DNA of 64,000 nucleotides from Perca fluviatilis (GCF_010015445.1 NC_053120.1:13445097-13509096); one strand, 5' to 3'; shown: positions 10,106-24,064, counted from the stretch's first letter. Program-made: numbers and translations. The notes: generated from the sequence alone by a model not told the origin.

Positions 10106-13100
10106 ATTGCCGCTCATCACCAAACCAAACCAACCAGCACTATACAACTAATGCCACGTAATGTAGCATTCGGTGTAAGATATTTTGCAGTACTTGTCTG
10201 ACATCTCTTCTTCCAACACATCATTTTTCTTCAGCTCTTACCCTCACGCTCCTTCACTCCTGTCTCTATAAACAGCCAGCACTCATGGTTCCCATCCCCA
10301 GGCTCCAAATAGCATCCACCAAGGACTGTGTAGGAAATGACCCTGCTGCCAGGCCAACAAAGTAGCTTTTAACATGGATTTCCGGCACAAAGACACAGGG
10401 AGAATATGTATTTTCCACCAGTCTGTCCATTTATTGACACAAGACATTCATAGATCAGAGAGGCAGATATGGGAACAAAGTGCCCTCTCCGCCTCCAGCT
10501 GGTGCTCAAAACGCTCCTGCTCATGTCACAGTCTGATACTTCTGCGATTTCCTACACTTGCTTGTCACATAAAGACAACAAAATGAATGGTTATTTCTTA
10601 CTAGATAATGTGATTAATAATGAAGCCATGTTTTCAAAGTGTGACTGTTAGATACATGCTGTGAAAAGTTTAGGCATTTCTCTCAAATCATTAGCAAATC
10701 ACAAATGAGATTTTGAGCTCTTGAAAACCAGCAGGGGCCATTTCTCTATGCTCTTTTGAAAAACACTCATTTATAGTGCTGTGTTCTACGTCTAGACACT
10801 GGAAGTAGTTTGAAGCTTCTAAACTTTACACAAACAGAGCAACAACTTGAGGGTGGTCTATTATAGTTGGCAGGCAAAACTTTTTTTTATACAAGCTCCT
10901 TCAAATGTCTCCAGAAAAAAAAAAAACTACAGTATGTATGGGTGTTGTCAGACTGCCTGCTAGGTGTCCCAATCTCCCCTGGAGATGAGACCCCAGCTAT
11001 TTCAGTCATGTCCTCCTATCAAAACAGATCACCACAGCCTCCACCACGGAGGGGAAAAAACAAAAGTAGAAATCTACATTAATCTGACAGTACCCAGAAT
11101 GTCATCGGCAGCCACCCAGCTAAAGTCCATTACCATAGGAAGATGAAATAGCAAGGAGAGAAAAATAACCTTCTCTTCTCTTTTTTTAATGCATGCTGCA
11201 TTTCATAGCCAAAGTTAACCGGCACATTGGTTACCTGGCGCATTGGCTCTGCTCGAGTGACATTCAACAATCGGTTCAGCTAGAGCAGCAGTCATTTCAG
11301 AGACTGCTGGGGGGGAGGTAAAGCCATCAGTCTCATTTGGGTGTATTTTCCCCGAATGTACGCTCTCCGTGCACATTGGCCTCTATCACAAACATGCTGT
11401 GTGCTCGCTAAATAAGCCTGCTGTCCCTCATTCCTCATGATAATGGCTCTATTCTCATACAAGTTTTCATTAAAACATTACCCTGCATAAACTTCTTATG
11501 AAATGGCAAAACAATGTTACAGATATCATTTTGTGTAGTTAGAGATACATTTACTAAACACAAGCCCCTTTTCTGAACAAGCTAATATACTTAAATGAGT
11601 AGAACAACACTTTGATGGTTGCTAGTAAGGTGTGAGACTGAAGTGCTACAGTAGTTGGCTGCATGACAACAAACTGAAGATCAGCCTCCAAAAGATAAAT
11701 GGGACAAATGTTTTCTTGCTACATTTCAGGCCTCTTTGGGACAGCGTGACGTCAGCTAGTGTTATATTGTCTGGTTTTCAAGGCTGTTTAGGCGGGTATC
11801 GTAGCTGTTGTCTAGACAACAAATAACTAATGTAAGATCTCCACGGTGGATTCGTCAGCCCACAGGTATCATGACAAGGTCACCTTCTCCTCATTCTATG
11901 GTCACATTTCTGTCACTGCTGTATAATCATTGTAGATACAACATAGGCTAATAATAATAATACACACAAGTTAATGTGATAGGATATGGAAATTCAAAGA
12001 CATGTTGTCATATGATGTAAGACATCTACAAATATATTACACAAGGTATTGTACAAGTACATAATTGGGCTTCCACTCTGTTGAATTTCTTTCAGGCCAC
12101 TGCAGCCTTGTCTTTCTGAAATGACTGAAGGCACACATACCACAGACAAAATGACTAAAACCTTCTTGTGTCTGATGTAAAATGTAATTTCCTAGGGACA
12201 TAACGTCTCTCTAACAGGCAGAGAAATTATTTTGTGTTCATCATCATACAAAAAATAATGCTGCAACAATAGTTCAGTGAATACAGAAGATGGACTGCAG
12301 CTCTAACTGCACTTAAAACAATAAGTTTTCCTGATATGTCTGTTGACCTTCAAGCTTATTCAATTTAAATCTTCCAACTTTGTGCTGTAGGGCCCTGCTT
12401 GTCTTCTGCCTCAGGACTGAAACAGCAAGGGCCTATTTATTGCTCCTCTCATTTATGTGAGGCTCAAATGGGACAAGGTGGAGAGTTCTCAGTGCTCCAG
12501 TCTGGCGCAGTTACTATCACATATTGATCAGGAGTCTCCTGGATGTAGTTTTCTAAAGGTGAAGTGCACCATATAATTCACACCTCAAGGGACTAGACAG
12601 CTGCATACAGGAAAGTACAGCATAAGAGATGCACACTGTTGCAAAATGGTGCAACTACAGTCCAGCTCAGACTGCAGAGTCTAACAGTAAACTGATCAAA
12701 ATCAAAGAAATCAATATACAGCATTTTATATAATAAATGTGCAAAATATTTACAAAATATATTCTATACACAAGTATAAAATGAAAGCTCTTTCCTAATG
12801 GAAAAAAAAAACAATAGCCCGTCCACTGATCAATATGATCCCCTGTGTGTTTCTATTGACATGTGATCTGTGTTTGCTGACAAGTGATCAATGTTTCGAT
12901 CCCATAAGCATGTTTGGCAGGATTTGTCTGTCACAGCACAGCAGAACCGGCATAATAACAGTGGAAATGAGACGCTAATCATTTCAAGCCACGTCAACAT
13001 ATTTTGTAGTTTTATGGTGCCACATTTAACACAACTTTTGATTTGCTGTATTAATAACCTTAAAAAATACTACAAAAATACTTGTTCATATAAAATGGTT

Positions 13101-13762
13101 TACATCTGCCCAGGGGTTCAAATAAGCCAGATGTAAACTACCAACTTATTATATCAAAGGATGGTGGAAAGCTGAAATAACTAATCAACAAAATTTTAAA
13201 TTTAAAAAAAATTCAGTAAGGGAGGGACAGTTTCTTTTAATTGACAGACCAAGCCAAGCTAAAACGCTCAAAAAAGGTGATTTCACTGGGATGTCCATGT
13301 ACTCTGTTTCCAATAGATATATAAGTAGGCAACAATTTGCTAGCATCTTATCCATAAGACTTTAATAAGGTAATACCAATATAAAAGTCCCATCACTTTC
13401 AGGCTCAAACTGCATTGCTTGCCAAATCATCTGGATATTGTGAAGATACTTATGCAAGTATTAAACACTTGATTCACAGAATGTATTCTAATATTGTGGA
13501 AAAGTAAATATGCTACATAACATGACTCAACTGTCCAGAGATTTTCCTCCATTTCAAAATCAAATGCAATGATTTAAAGTAAATGAGCCTAAAGGCAAAA
13601 GACAGTGTGGGTGTACAATGAAGTGTGATTCACAGATGAGAGGAAGGGATTTTTTTTTTAAAAACCAGGAGATCTGTGTTTGCACTAATTTTGAACTCTC
13701 CATTGCACTGAGGAGATGGAGGATGAGAAGGAGGAAAGATGGAGGGTCTGTGGTTTGAAAAC

Positions 13763-13767
<5 letters not shown>

Positions 13768-13847
<80 letters not shown>
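13768..13847. repeat. (CA)40 microsatellite
   Basis: Pure CA run of 80 bases. It explains the Thr-His and Cys-Val ORFs around it. Confidence 0.97.
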
Positions 13848-13848
<1 letters not shown>

Positions 13849-14411
13849 ACCGACATACGCAGCAAACTCAACATACAGAGCAGACTGGCGAATAATCATT
13901 AGACATAAACAACAGAGACATGAACAGAGCCCCTAGTGGCTGTTAACACACTTTCACAATGTCGGTTGTTTCTTAAATCTTACAGTCAGAAAGTGTTAGA
14001 CAGAATTGGAAGTTTGTCCTGAGGGTAGGTGGTCTAAGTGAAAGAGGATATGCCATAATGTAGCTAAAATAAAATACTGTATCTCCTACAGATCAACATT
14101 CTCCTCTGAAAATGATCATTTGGCAAATATTTTGTGCACGTTGTCATGATGAAGAAGACCACTAGTGAACATGAATGTGCAATGTGTGTGTTTTAATCTG
14201 TTTGCTTTTGTTAAAGTGGCCACAGAGACACTTCACAGGCACTCAACAGAATGGGGAGCGCAAGGAACACCAAGCAATAAAGAAGATGTAGTGCCTGTCA
14301 GCATAAAATATCTATACCATAATCTTAGTTCACTAACCAACATCAAGTATGTTGACTGTAGAGCAAAGCTGTAACTTTAAAACTATTGCATCAATTGCGT
14401 CACTATTGTTT

Positions 14412-15926
14412 AAAAAATTATTTTTGATTTACTCAAATTACACCCAAAAATGGGAAGTCTCCTCCATCTCCTGTGTGTATGGATCAACCTAGGGCTGGGC
14501 GATATGGCCTAAAAAAAAAATCCCGAGAAAAAAAAAAAAAAAAAATCAGATTTAAATCGATTTTTTTTCTCCCTCAATCAATCTGTAGACAAAGAATATT
14601 GTTCAAAACAAGTTTTATTTTGTTTTGACTCATATACACACGCACACACATGGGGCATGTATACCATTATGATTATTCATGCCAATTTTGTGGAAATATA
14701 AATTGGTTTGAGGGTTTTTGGGGGGGGGGGGGCTATATATTCAACAACAACAAAACGGATGCGGTGAGATAAAGCTGTTTTCACACATACAGGCAATTCA
14801 CTTCTCGTTCCTCGCTAAAAGTTCAAATCATTTTAACGTTATTGCGCAACCTTGCCCCCATTTTCACCTGTCGCCGAGTAACGTACATTAACATCCCATG
14901 GTCTCTTGAATGTAGCATACCTGTAGCAAGCTCTTTCGTCAGCGATAAAAACAAACGTCCGGCGGAGCTCCGCGCAGAGCGTACGATTGCAAGTTGTTTA
15001 AGCCGCAACAGACCTCCGTCACAGCTCGGTTGTATCAGCGGCATTTAGTAGATGTGTTGAGCCGCAAAAGAGTTCCTCAACACCGCCTCTGGTGCCCCAC
15101 ATGGTGCTCCTTCAGGTCAGCTGTAGCTGGTGGTTCAGTTATCCGAGAATAGGTGACTCTCAGCCGGGGACAGTGCACCGCGAGCGGCCGGTCATTTCGG
15201 CGGAGATTACAGATAAGTAAGTAATGAAACGACTGGTTAAGAAAATAATTAATGTTAGTCCCTGTCGCTGCCATGTTGTTTGTGTATCTCTATGGCAAAC
15301 GGGCGGGGGGAGGGATGAGCCCGTTCGGAGCTACGGGAGCCCAGAGGGGAGCGTCGGCGGATGTTATCGGAGAAAATCGATTTTTCATTTAAACAAATCC
15401 ACGTTAACTACACATTCGAGTTAATCGATAAAATCGATTTATCGCCCAGCCCTAGATCAACCTGATTAAATCCTCTCCACACACACATAAGCCTTTTTAC
15501 TCTGCTCAGAATAGTTGTTTTTTGTGTAAAAGAACCATGATGGTTTTAGACAGTTTGATAAATACTTGTTAATAAATCCAATGCTCTATACCAAAACTGA
15601 AAAGGAGAGAGCCAAGACTTAAAACTGCCAAATTATATTGTAAAGGATATTCTTCAAAAATTATTTTTGATTTACTCAAATTCCACCTAAAAGCAGGAAG
15701 TCTCCTCCATCTCCTGTGTGTATGGATCATCCTGATTAAATCCTCTCCACAAACACACATAAGCCTTGTTACTCTGCTCAGAATGTTGTTTGTTTTTGTG
15801 TAAAAGAACCATGATGGTTTTAGACAGTTTGATAAATTCTTGTTAATAAATCCAATGCTCTATACCAAAACTGAAAATGAGAGAGCCAAGACTTAAAACT
15901 GCCAAATTATATTGTAAAGGATAATC
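14412..15926. repeat. Tandem duplication of a ~270-bp unit, first copy interrupted
   Basis: Unit 1 is 14412-14489 plus 15463-15655; unit 2 is 15656-15926. They share long near-identical stretches, for example TTTTTGATTTACTCAAATT, GGAAGTCTCCTCCATCTCC, AAAGAACCATGATGGTTTTA and CCAAGACTTAAAACTGCCAA, with only scattered changes. Unit 1 is split by a 965-bp hAT insertion that unit 2 lacks. Confidence 0.88.
14490..15454. mobile_element. hAT element, 965 bp, perfect TSD, empty site next door
   Basis: It begins TAGGGCTGGGCGATATGG and ends TTTATCGCCCAGCCCTA, inverted repeats of about 14 bp. The octamer GATCAACC is duplicated on both sides (14482-14489, 15455-15462). The corresponding site in the neighbouring unit is uninterrupted (GGATCATCCTGATTAAA near 15723). 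The interior has an A-rich and G-rich left part and a GC-richer right part (about 14850-15370), but no transposase I can recognise. Confidence 0.9.
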
Positions 15927-16552
15927 TAAACCAACATGTGGTCTATATTGCTAATACAACTTGGAGAATTAGTCTGTCTTAGTCCCTTTCTGAAGCTTAT
16001 AAATGTTAAATCCTTGCTTTACAAATGTGGTATGTGTTGCAGGGCAGGAAGTGTTCATGATATTGTCTCACAACATCAAGAAGCTACAGTTCCAGGCGCA
16101 ACTGTATGGATGGTCAGAAGTAAACCAGTTTTAGGGGCAGTTTGGCGTAAATTAATCAGGTAGGCTTCGGCCAAAAGTAATTGTCCAAGCCACAATTACG
16201 ATCTTGGAACAGCAACTTGAGTGTTATTTGCTCACCTTGATTGCTTGATAGTAAAACTGAGACTTAATGGGAGACTTGTCATAATAAAATCAAGCCCATA
16301 TTTTACAAGAGTGAAACGGTACATTATGCTACAGAAACTCCTGCTTCCACTCTCAATTACACCCACTGAATATCTCTTTTATGATCCCCAGCACAGCTTT
16401 ATATCAAGGTTTCATAAATTAGGTGCGTGTCTAAGAGTGTAAGTGTGTTGGTAGATAATCCTGGGAATTTGTCTGTTGGCCAATGCACCAAGTAACCAAT
16501 CAGGTAAATGGCTTTGATTCCATCAAATAAACTCTTGTAAAAACTAAGGCTG

Positions 16553-17250
16553 GGCATTGACTGATAACCGAGAGATAAACTGATTATTCCTGAACACGAT
16601 AAATTCCATAAATGATGCTATTAAATCATGCAACAAACTTTTCTCTACTTCGATCTATTTTACTCTCCCTAGCCTTCCCTTTTAGGTTCCTCCTTTCTTT
16701 GTTGCCTTTTTTCTTCTACTCCATGCTTTTGCCTGCCTTCATGTGTGCACATAAAAGTGATGGTAGAGCAGAATGTAATTAATAAACTGCCTCTCCTCCC
16801 ACAAGTCCTGTTAGTAAAATAAGCCTATTCAGAGTGTCAGTTCCTCATTGGTCAGCACTGCTTCAATACTCAATACAAAGAGCAGATAGACTGAGCACTT
16901 CAGAGTCTCTAGAGACACAGTCTTTTAAGGCCCCACTCATCGAATTTTCACTTTTTGTATGGACAGTTTGATTTGCTGTAGAGATGAACTTATTCATTGA
17001 CTAAGTGATGAGCCAATTAGTTGGCTCTTCAATTAATGGACGGAGTTATTTGTCTGATAAAAAGACCAAATATTTTCTGGTTGAAGCTTCTCAAATTCAA
17101 GAGGAAATTTGTTTTTGAGCTTTTTGAGTAAGAGAGCACTTTGAGCACTGGCACCTTATTTGTGATGATATTTGGCATTTTTGTTGACATTTCAGGACTA
17201 ACTAAATGATTAATGATTACTATTATTTCTTAATTGCAGTCCTATGTTGA
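16553..17250. mobile_element. Decayed hAT-like repeats
   Basis: GGCTGGGCATTGACTGATAAC near 16553, and a segment at 16975-17250 with TTAATGG and AAATATTTTCTGGTTGAAGC, resemble fish hAT MITE interiors such as the one at 19098. Boundaries are lost, and the two parts may be separate insertions. Confidence 0.35.
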
Positions 17251-19097
17251 TTCCGTGTTTTAAAACATGAAGATGCAAACACAACTGCAACTGTACGGTC
17301 TGCTGAATTAAGATAAAAGGGAGACTCAACTAAATTTACATATAAAGATATGCTTACTAGTCATGGGGAGAACTACTCTCCTGTGAACATAGGTGTAGGT
17401 CTTCTGTGGCTCTGTAGGAGCTTTGTCAAGTCTGAGAAAGTAATCCTGACAACGTCATCAGGGGTTTTCTCGGCTTGGCCTTGGATACTACAGATTCAAG
17501 AAGTCGGGAGTATCTAATAAAATATGCAGTCAAATTGCATTATTAGAAATGTAGGATTCAACGTTTTTTGTAGCTTAATTCACAGTATGGAACCGGTAAG
17601 TCTATCTCTTGTGAGTACTCCAACTTTATGTAAGTGCAATATTAAATTGCTGGAGTACCAAACAACAAACCTGGGTGCTGCTACTACCAGGGACCCAACC
17701 AGCAACTTTTCAATTACTCCACAGGTTTATTCATTTGGTCTCCTCGGATGCTTTGTCTGGGTTAATTCAATACAAAATCCTCGTACAATCCTCGAGAACA
17801 GAAGGATTAAAACAAAACTAGATACATGAGGTTAAAATCGAGAGAGACATTAAAGAGGGATGTGGACAGGCTCAGGCATAACTTCTCTAGGCACTGCATT
17901 CCCAGCAGCCAATCAGATGTCTACCAGTTACCATGCCAGCTTTATGATTTGGCTACGAATATGGTGTGTTTGCCAGTGAGGTAAACATGTGAGTGTATGT
18001 GTGTGAGAGAGAGGGAACAAGACACAGACAGAGAGGCGTACAGTAGATTGCAAGTCAGATTATGAGGCTGCTCAGAATGAAAGGTTTCTACATGAGCAGA
18101 AAGCACTGCTGCACCAGGCTGTGTGCGTGCGTGCGTGCATGTGTATGTGTGTGTGGTCTTGTCCAGATGAGGCTTGACAGAAAGTTTATATGTATCAGTA
18201 GCTCGGATGCAGCCTGGTCACGTCCTCCTTCCATGTGCCCCGAGGGAGCACAGGAAATGACTTTGTTTGTAGAAAAAAAAACAATTATGAAAATGAGGAC
18301 AGAAAAAGGATGGGGGGATGAGAGAAGGAAGAATACAACAGGGTGTCAACTTTGCACACGCTGAAGAGACACAGTTGTGAAGAGCTTTACGTTAAAATGG
18401 ATGACATCAGGAACAAATGTTCTGTCTTCTCCACCGTCTCTTCTTCTTCCCATTGAGACAGGATCCTAAAAAACTGGCCCAAATTCCTGTGGATTACATC
18501 TGCCTTATTCCCTCCCAAAAATCTAATCTCAGTTCCTTCTGGTTAAGGCAGACCGCTGACTCCACCCCTCCCCTGTTCACACCCAGATTATAGGTTTGGT
18601 CAGCTTTTGGTTGCCAAAGGAATGCCCTGACTGTGCACGGTTCATTAAGACAAGGGCTTATTAAAAACCTCTGAATGCATCTTGTCACATTCACAGCCCT
18701 CAAATAAAGAACCACTGACATCATCAAAAAATGGAGCACCGTTTGTCTCAAGGAGGAGGGAGTGAAAGTGATAATGAGGGTGAGAGGCAGAAAGAGAGAG
18801 GGGATGTGGAGAAACCACAATGAACCACAAGATCTGGAACCACTTTGAGGTAACGGACCATCAATTCCAGTGTCACTCTAATGGCCAGCAATCTGATGCT
18901 GTGAAAAATCATATGTAACCTCAAGGTTGACTGAGAGCACAGACTGTATCTATCTACCCTCATGGTCTAGGTAGATACAGTCAGCTCCTGAAGATAGCAT
19001 TTTAACAGGACATGCCCCCAGCTAGGAACATTGGTTATACTGCTGGCTTTGTCTGGTCACACACCACACACACACACACTTTAAACTTTGATTTATG

Positions 19098-19442
19098 TAG
19101 GGCTGCAACTAACAACATTTTCATTGTCAATTAATCTGTCAATTTTCTCGATTAATTGTTTGGAATATAAAATGTCGGAAAATTGTGAAAAATGTCGATC
19201 AGTGTTTCTCAAAGTCCAAGTTGACGTCCTCAAATGTCTTGTTTTATCCACAATTCAAAAATATTCAGGAAACTGTCATCAAGGAGTAAAGAAACCAGAA
19301 AATATTCCCATTTAAGAAGCTGGAATCAGAGAATTTTGACAGTTTTTTCTTAAAAGATAAGTCAAACTGATTAATTGATTATCAAAATAGCTGCCGATTC
19401 ATTTAATAGTTGACAACTAATGGACTGATCTTTGCAGCTCTA
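19098..19442. mobile_element. hAT-like MITE (TAGGGCTGCAAC family)
   Basis: It starts TAGGGCTGCAACTAAC and ends TTTGCAGCTCTA, inverted terminal repeats of 11-12 bp. The interior is AT-rich and includes CGATTAATTG, a layout I recognise from many fish genomes. Flanking octamers GATTTATG and GGCTCATG agree at only 5 of 8, so the target duplication is decayed or absent. Confidence 0.7.
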
Positions 19443-22209
19443 GGCTCATGAACTTTGAACGTTGTATTATTTTTCTGTTCTTCGGACATTTTTGACAGTA
19501 GGAACTTTCACAAATAAAAATAAATAGGTTTGAGAGAACAAGAATAAAATATGTTCAATGTTTTAAAAAATCTAATGTTTTCTTCTTTTAGTAAGCCTAA
19601 TGATTGCTTATGACCTGCTCTGTACATTTCTTTATGTCTTAAATGGGACAGCATATTTAGTGTTCTTGTTTATTACCACTTGTCTGTATGTGCTGCTAAC
19701 ATTGTGTACACATGTTGTGTAAGCTGCGTAAAAGGCACTGAAAAAAAAAGACATTGTTCTTAGTGAATGCTTGTTATGTAACATGCTGGTACTTCTGTAA
19801 CAACAAAAGAGGCCAATGCAGGAGAATACTGCTACCACTGCTACACTAACGTAATGCATAATGGAGGACAGAATGACTCTACTTTATATCAAGCAAGGGT
19901 TAAAACTGCTGGATTACAGCCTGCTCCCCTCTCCGGCTCACTGCGATTAAAAAGTATATGAGAAACACTTTCTTATTGCTGATGTTTTGGAAGAGTTTAG
20001 TATTTAGGTCAATGAAATGAAGCACAAGGCATGGCATCTCAATATTTTATTGAGGAACTAAATGGATTATTATAAGATCAGTTAGCATTGGGGCACTTAA
20101 ATAAGAAAATTGAGCCAATACGTAAACTTCTCTAACAATTCAGTAACAAGGACTGGTTTACTAGTATAGGTGCATTGATCAGGATACATACACCGTAAAT
20201 GCAGATTTTAATCCTAGATGGATGTAATAAAGCAAAAGGTTTTAAAGAGATGCATATGTTGAAAACACTAGGGGAAAATTTAACATGAACACAAATGCTG
20301 CTGATGACAATCTTCATTTTAGTTCCCAAATGTTAGCTAATACAACTATTTGCAGATAGTCTTATGACTTGCCACGGAGGGGGGGGGGGACAAACATAAC
20401 CTTGTGATTCTAGGTAAATAAAGGGGTGGAGAAGAGTTTGTCAAACGCCATGTATTTGTGTTAAATGCAAATCAACTTTAAACAACCCTCAAAGATGACA
20501 CATTCTGTGGATGTTTAAAGGCCTTGTTAGACAGCCCAATCTCAATTCATGAGAAATAAGACTGAAAGGAATTCTTATTCCTGCATCACCCCCACAAGCT
20601 ATTGATAGTGGTTAACATTGTGGTAAAGTGAGGGGAGTAACTTCCTTCTCCTTCAATCTCCCTTTTTAATTTGGACAAATTGCACTCTAGTCACAGGGGT
20701 CTGCCTAGCCCATTGGTTTTGGAAATTATGCTAAATGACCAGATATGAATCTCACTCAGTCCTTGAACAATAAGGTCAGTGAGGTAATGAATCTGAAAAA
20801 ATGTTTTACAGTTGGCAGGAGTGATGAGCCTGGGGCGTAATGAGAAACACTGCAAATCATCTTCAACACAGTTCACATCGTTCTTCTGTACTGTCGGGCA
20901 AAGCACAAAAGTGTCAAATAATTTTGGTTTATACGGTAGGCTACATGTTGTTGGCTCCAGATTATTTTGGCAATTCTTCAACCTGAATAAACAGTGCTGT
21001 GTAAACAGATGTATTTGGAAGGACTTTGATATCAATCTGTCTTTTCTTGTTTCTAGTCTATTGCCGTTTCTGTCCTTTCCAGCTTTGATCAATCTGTCAC
21101 TTCTCCGATGCGGACTTTAAAACAATGCATAATTAAGTGAGCTGTCTAACAAAAAGAAATAAAACCTGCACTCTCAGATGCAAAAATATGAGAAGGCATA
21201 ACTTAATTCATGCCACATTCTGTCTTTTGACATCATGACTATGAGGTGGTTTACCCTCAACTGGGGTGATACTGAAAAACACTGACATTACTGAGTCACG
21301 TGAAGGCTGCACTTACAACTGACATTCAGCGTTTTTCCTATCACTCCTTCAATCACTACTTCCAGGCAGACAGAATTAATTCTTCAACAAATAATCACAT
21401 AGTAGATAATAATCTGTTTGAGTAAGCCCATTTGCTTTTATTTATGACGGTGCTTGATTATTATATAACCACACACAAAATAAAAGTAATTGGAATCATG
21501 ACAGGTTACCGGAACAGTCTCTCTGAGGATGCAAGCTGTGAAAACAATTACTGCTACAGCAAACTGTAATACTGTATGTCAAAGACCCAAAACACAGGAG
21601 CTGTGGTGCAGCAAAGATTACAAAGTGCACTCCCCATTCCCCATAAAAGCAACAGTTTTCAAGAGAAAATTCCAGAAAAGGAGGCTCCCTCTCAGTCCTC
21701 CCCCGGTGAATTTTAACAATTTACTGAATAATATTGGCCTAAAAATAACTCCTAGACTAGGAGAATATTAAAAATCCTTTGCGGCCATCTTTCATTATAG
21801 ACACAGTGTTCAGCTGATGCTTCTTTCAGTGTTCCTCAGCAGTGTTTTACAGTGGGACTACACATGACAGGTGCTTTGTGCTGTGTGGTTTAGTTTCACT
21901 GATGTGCAGGTTTCTCTCTGTACTTCTAACTCCCATGTCTCCCTACCTCCCCTTGTTCTCCCCATCTACCTCTCTCCCTGCTGATATGGTGAAAATCAAT
22001 GGCTCCTCTATGCTGTGGAGGGTCTAATGTCTGCTAATGAAATCCTATCTGCTATGAGTCATCCATCTGATAGCTGCTGGGACAACGAAGGACCACCTCT
22101 ACAGCCTCATTTATGAACACACACTTTTATGGGCACTTCAAATGCTTATACATCACTTCCCTTACTTCATTCATAAAATCATAAATTATGGCTAGCTGTT
22201 CCTGTATGT

Positions 22210-22259
22210 CTATATATATATGTATATATATGTATATATATATATATACACATATATAT

Positions 22260-22304
<45 letters not shown>

Positions 22305-22307
22305 TAT

Positions 22308-22340
<33 letters not shown>

Positions 22341-22355
22341 CACACACATACATAC

Positions 22356-22386
<31 letters not shown>

Positions 22387-22394
22387 TATATATA

Positions 22395-22430
<36 letters not shown>

Positions 22431-22463
22431 CATATATATATATACATACATATATACACATAC

Positions 22464-22494
<31 letters not shown>

Positions 22495-22818
22495 CATATA
22501 TATATATACATATATACATATATATACATATATACATATATATACATATATGCATATATATACATATATACATATACATACACATATACATATACATACA
22601 CATATATATATATATACATATATACAGATATATATATATATACATATATACAGATATATATATATATATACATACACATATATATATATATACATACATA
22701 TACATATATATAATACATATACATATATATATATATATAGACATACATATACACATATATATATACATACATATATATATATATATATACACATACACAC
22801 ACACATATACACACACAT
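22210..22818. repeat. 609-bp compound (TA)n/(CATA)n/(CA)n microsatellite
   Basis: An uninterrupted alternation of TATATA, CATACA and CACACA blocks. Every frame on both strands is open because the only codons formed are Tyr, Ile, His, Thr, Met, Val and Cys. The 200-240-residue ORFs here are not genes. Confidence 0.96.
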
Positions 22819-23300
22819 CTCACAAAAATCATCTTTTGGATATTGATATTGATGCCTTAATTAAAAAAAAAAGGAAAAATCCAACCTTTAAGGACACCAA
22901 TTTTCTTTGTGAATGAATAATGTATCGTAAATAAATAGATGTTCTTCCTGAAAATACAGGGGGCATAAGTATAGACACCCCTATGTTAAATTCCCATAGA
23001 GGCAGGCAGGTTTTTATTTTTAAAGGCCAGTTATTTCATGGATCCAGGATACTATGCATCCTGATAAAGTTCCCTTGGCCTTTGGAATTAAAATAGCCCC
23101 ACATCACCACATAGCCTTCACCATACCATACCTAGAGATTGGCATGGTTTTATGTCAGTTAGCCTAATAGCTGGTTTGATTTGCATTGAGAGATGATCTT
23201 ATGGAAAGTACCCCATGCCAATCTCAATTTTAGTCAACTTTAGCATGGGTTCCTAAACTTATGAACCCATGTATGTATGTATATAATGTATAATGTATGT
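22819..23300 (-). mobile_element. Tc1/mariner-like transposon remnant
   Basis: The segment contains GGGGGCATAAGTATAGACACC, GGCCAGTTATTTCATGGATC, CCATGCCAATCTCAATTTT and AAGGACACCAATTTTCTTTG. From memory these resemble the 3' portion and end of fish Tc1-like elements in reverse orientation. No intact transposase frame remains. Boundaries are approximate. Confidence 0.5.
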
Positions 23301-23437
23301 ATATACACACACTTTTATTGCAATTCCTTCACTTAATTTACAACCCATTACCATACAATGCAGTACAATTTTCATATCCTTGCAATATTTTGTTTTTTAT
23401 ATTTTATTTTAATATATATATATGTATATGTATATAT

Positions 23438-23984
23438 ATCCGTTATAAAGACGCGTTATAAAGACGCGTTATAAAGACCATTACTTGGATGCGGAAATAA
23501 AGCAGGGCGCACGAGAAATTATCCAGGCCGCGATGGATGCAGAGAACCCGCGTGGAGACGGAGACGGAGCGCGCACGGAGCAGCGCCCAGCGCAGGAGGA
23601 GATCAGAGCGCAGAAAAAAAGACTTGTCTCTCTGCACCAGATGAGGGGCATGCACCCTCGTTGTCTGATATGTTCAGTGAAATCCTGCAAGAAAGTGCCT
23701 CAAATAATAACAATAATAATAACAATAGGTAAGCGATTCTGTTCTAATGGCTACTGTATACTGTATGTGACTATCAGATTGTAGCCATATTTCTGCTAGA
23801 TATTGTTTTAATTAAACTTTAATATTAATTTATACAATTGCAATGCCTTGATTTTAGTAAAGTTAGTACACAGTCATAGCCATAAATGCAATGGTACTAC
23901 TAATTGGCTTAATTTCTTTCGGTGTTTCGGTCTTGGTTTCCTCTTTTTTCGGTTTCGGCCAAGAATTTTCATTTCGGTGCATTA

Positions 23985-23988
<4 letters not shown>
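23438..23988 (+). mobile_element. hAT-type element fragment with a transposase-like exon remnant
   Basis: The right end reads TTTCATTTCGGTGCATTACTAA, like hAT MITEs whose reverse complement starts TAGGGATGCACCGAAATG. A plus-strand frame at about 23630-23725 encodes SLSDMFSEILQESAS followed by Asn codons and a possible donor AG/GTAAGC, as a decayed transposase exon might. The left end starts with three copies of CGTTATAAAGA. The left terminal repeat was not found, so the element is probably truncated. Confidence 0.5.

Positions 23989-24061
<73 letters not shown>
23988..24061. repeat. (TA)36 microsatellite
   Basis: Pure TA run of about 73 bases directly abutting the right end of the preceding hAT fragment. 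Confidence 0.95.

Positions 24062-24064
<3 letters not shown>

Noticed and set aside
20691..21092. 133-residue minus-strand ORF
   Set aside because: No motif, no splice support and no recognised homology; its length is compatible with chance in AT-moderate DNA.
22127..22916. 200-240-residue ORFs on both strands
   Set aside because: They are translations of the TA/CA microsatellite (Tyr-Ile, His-Thr, Met-Cys-Val only), with no sequence complexity.
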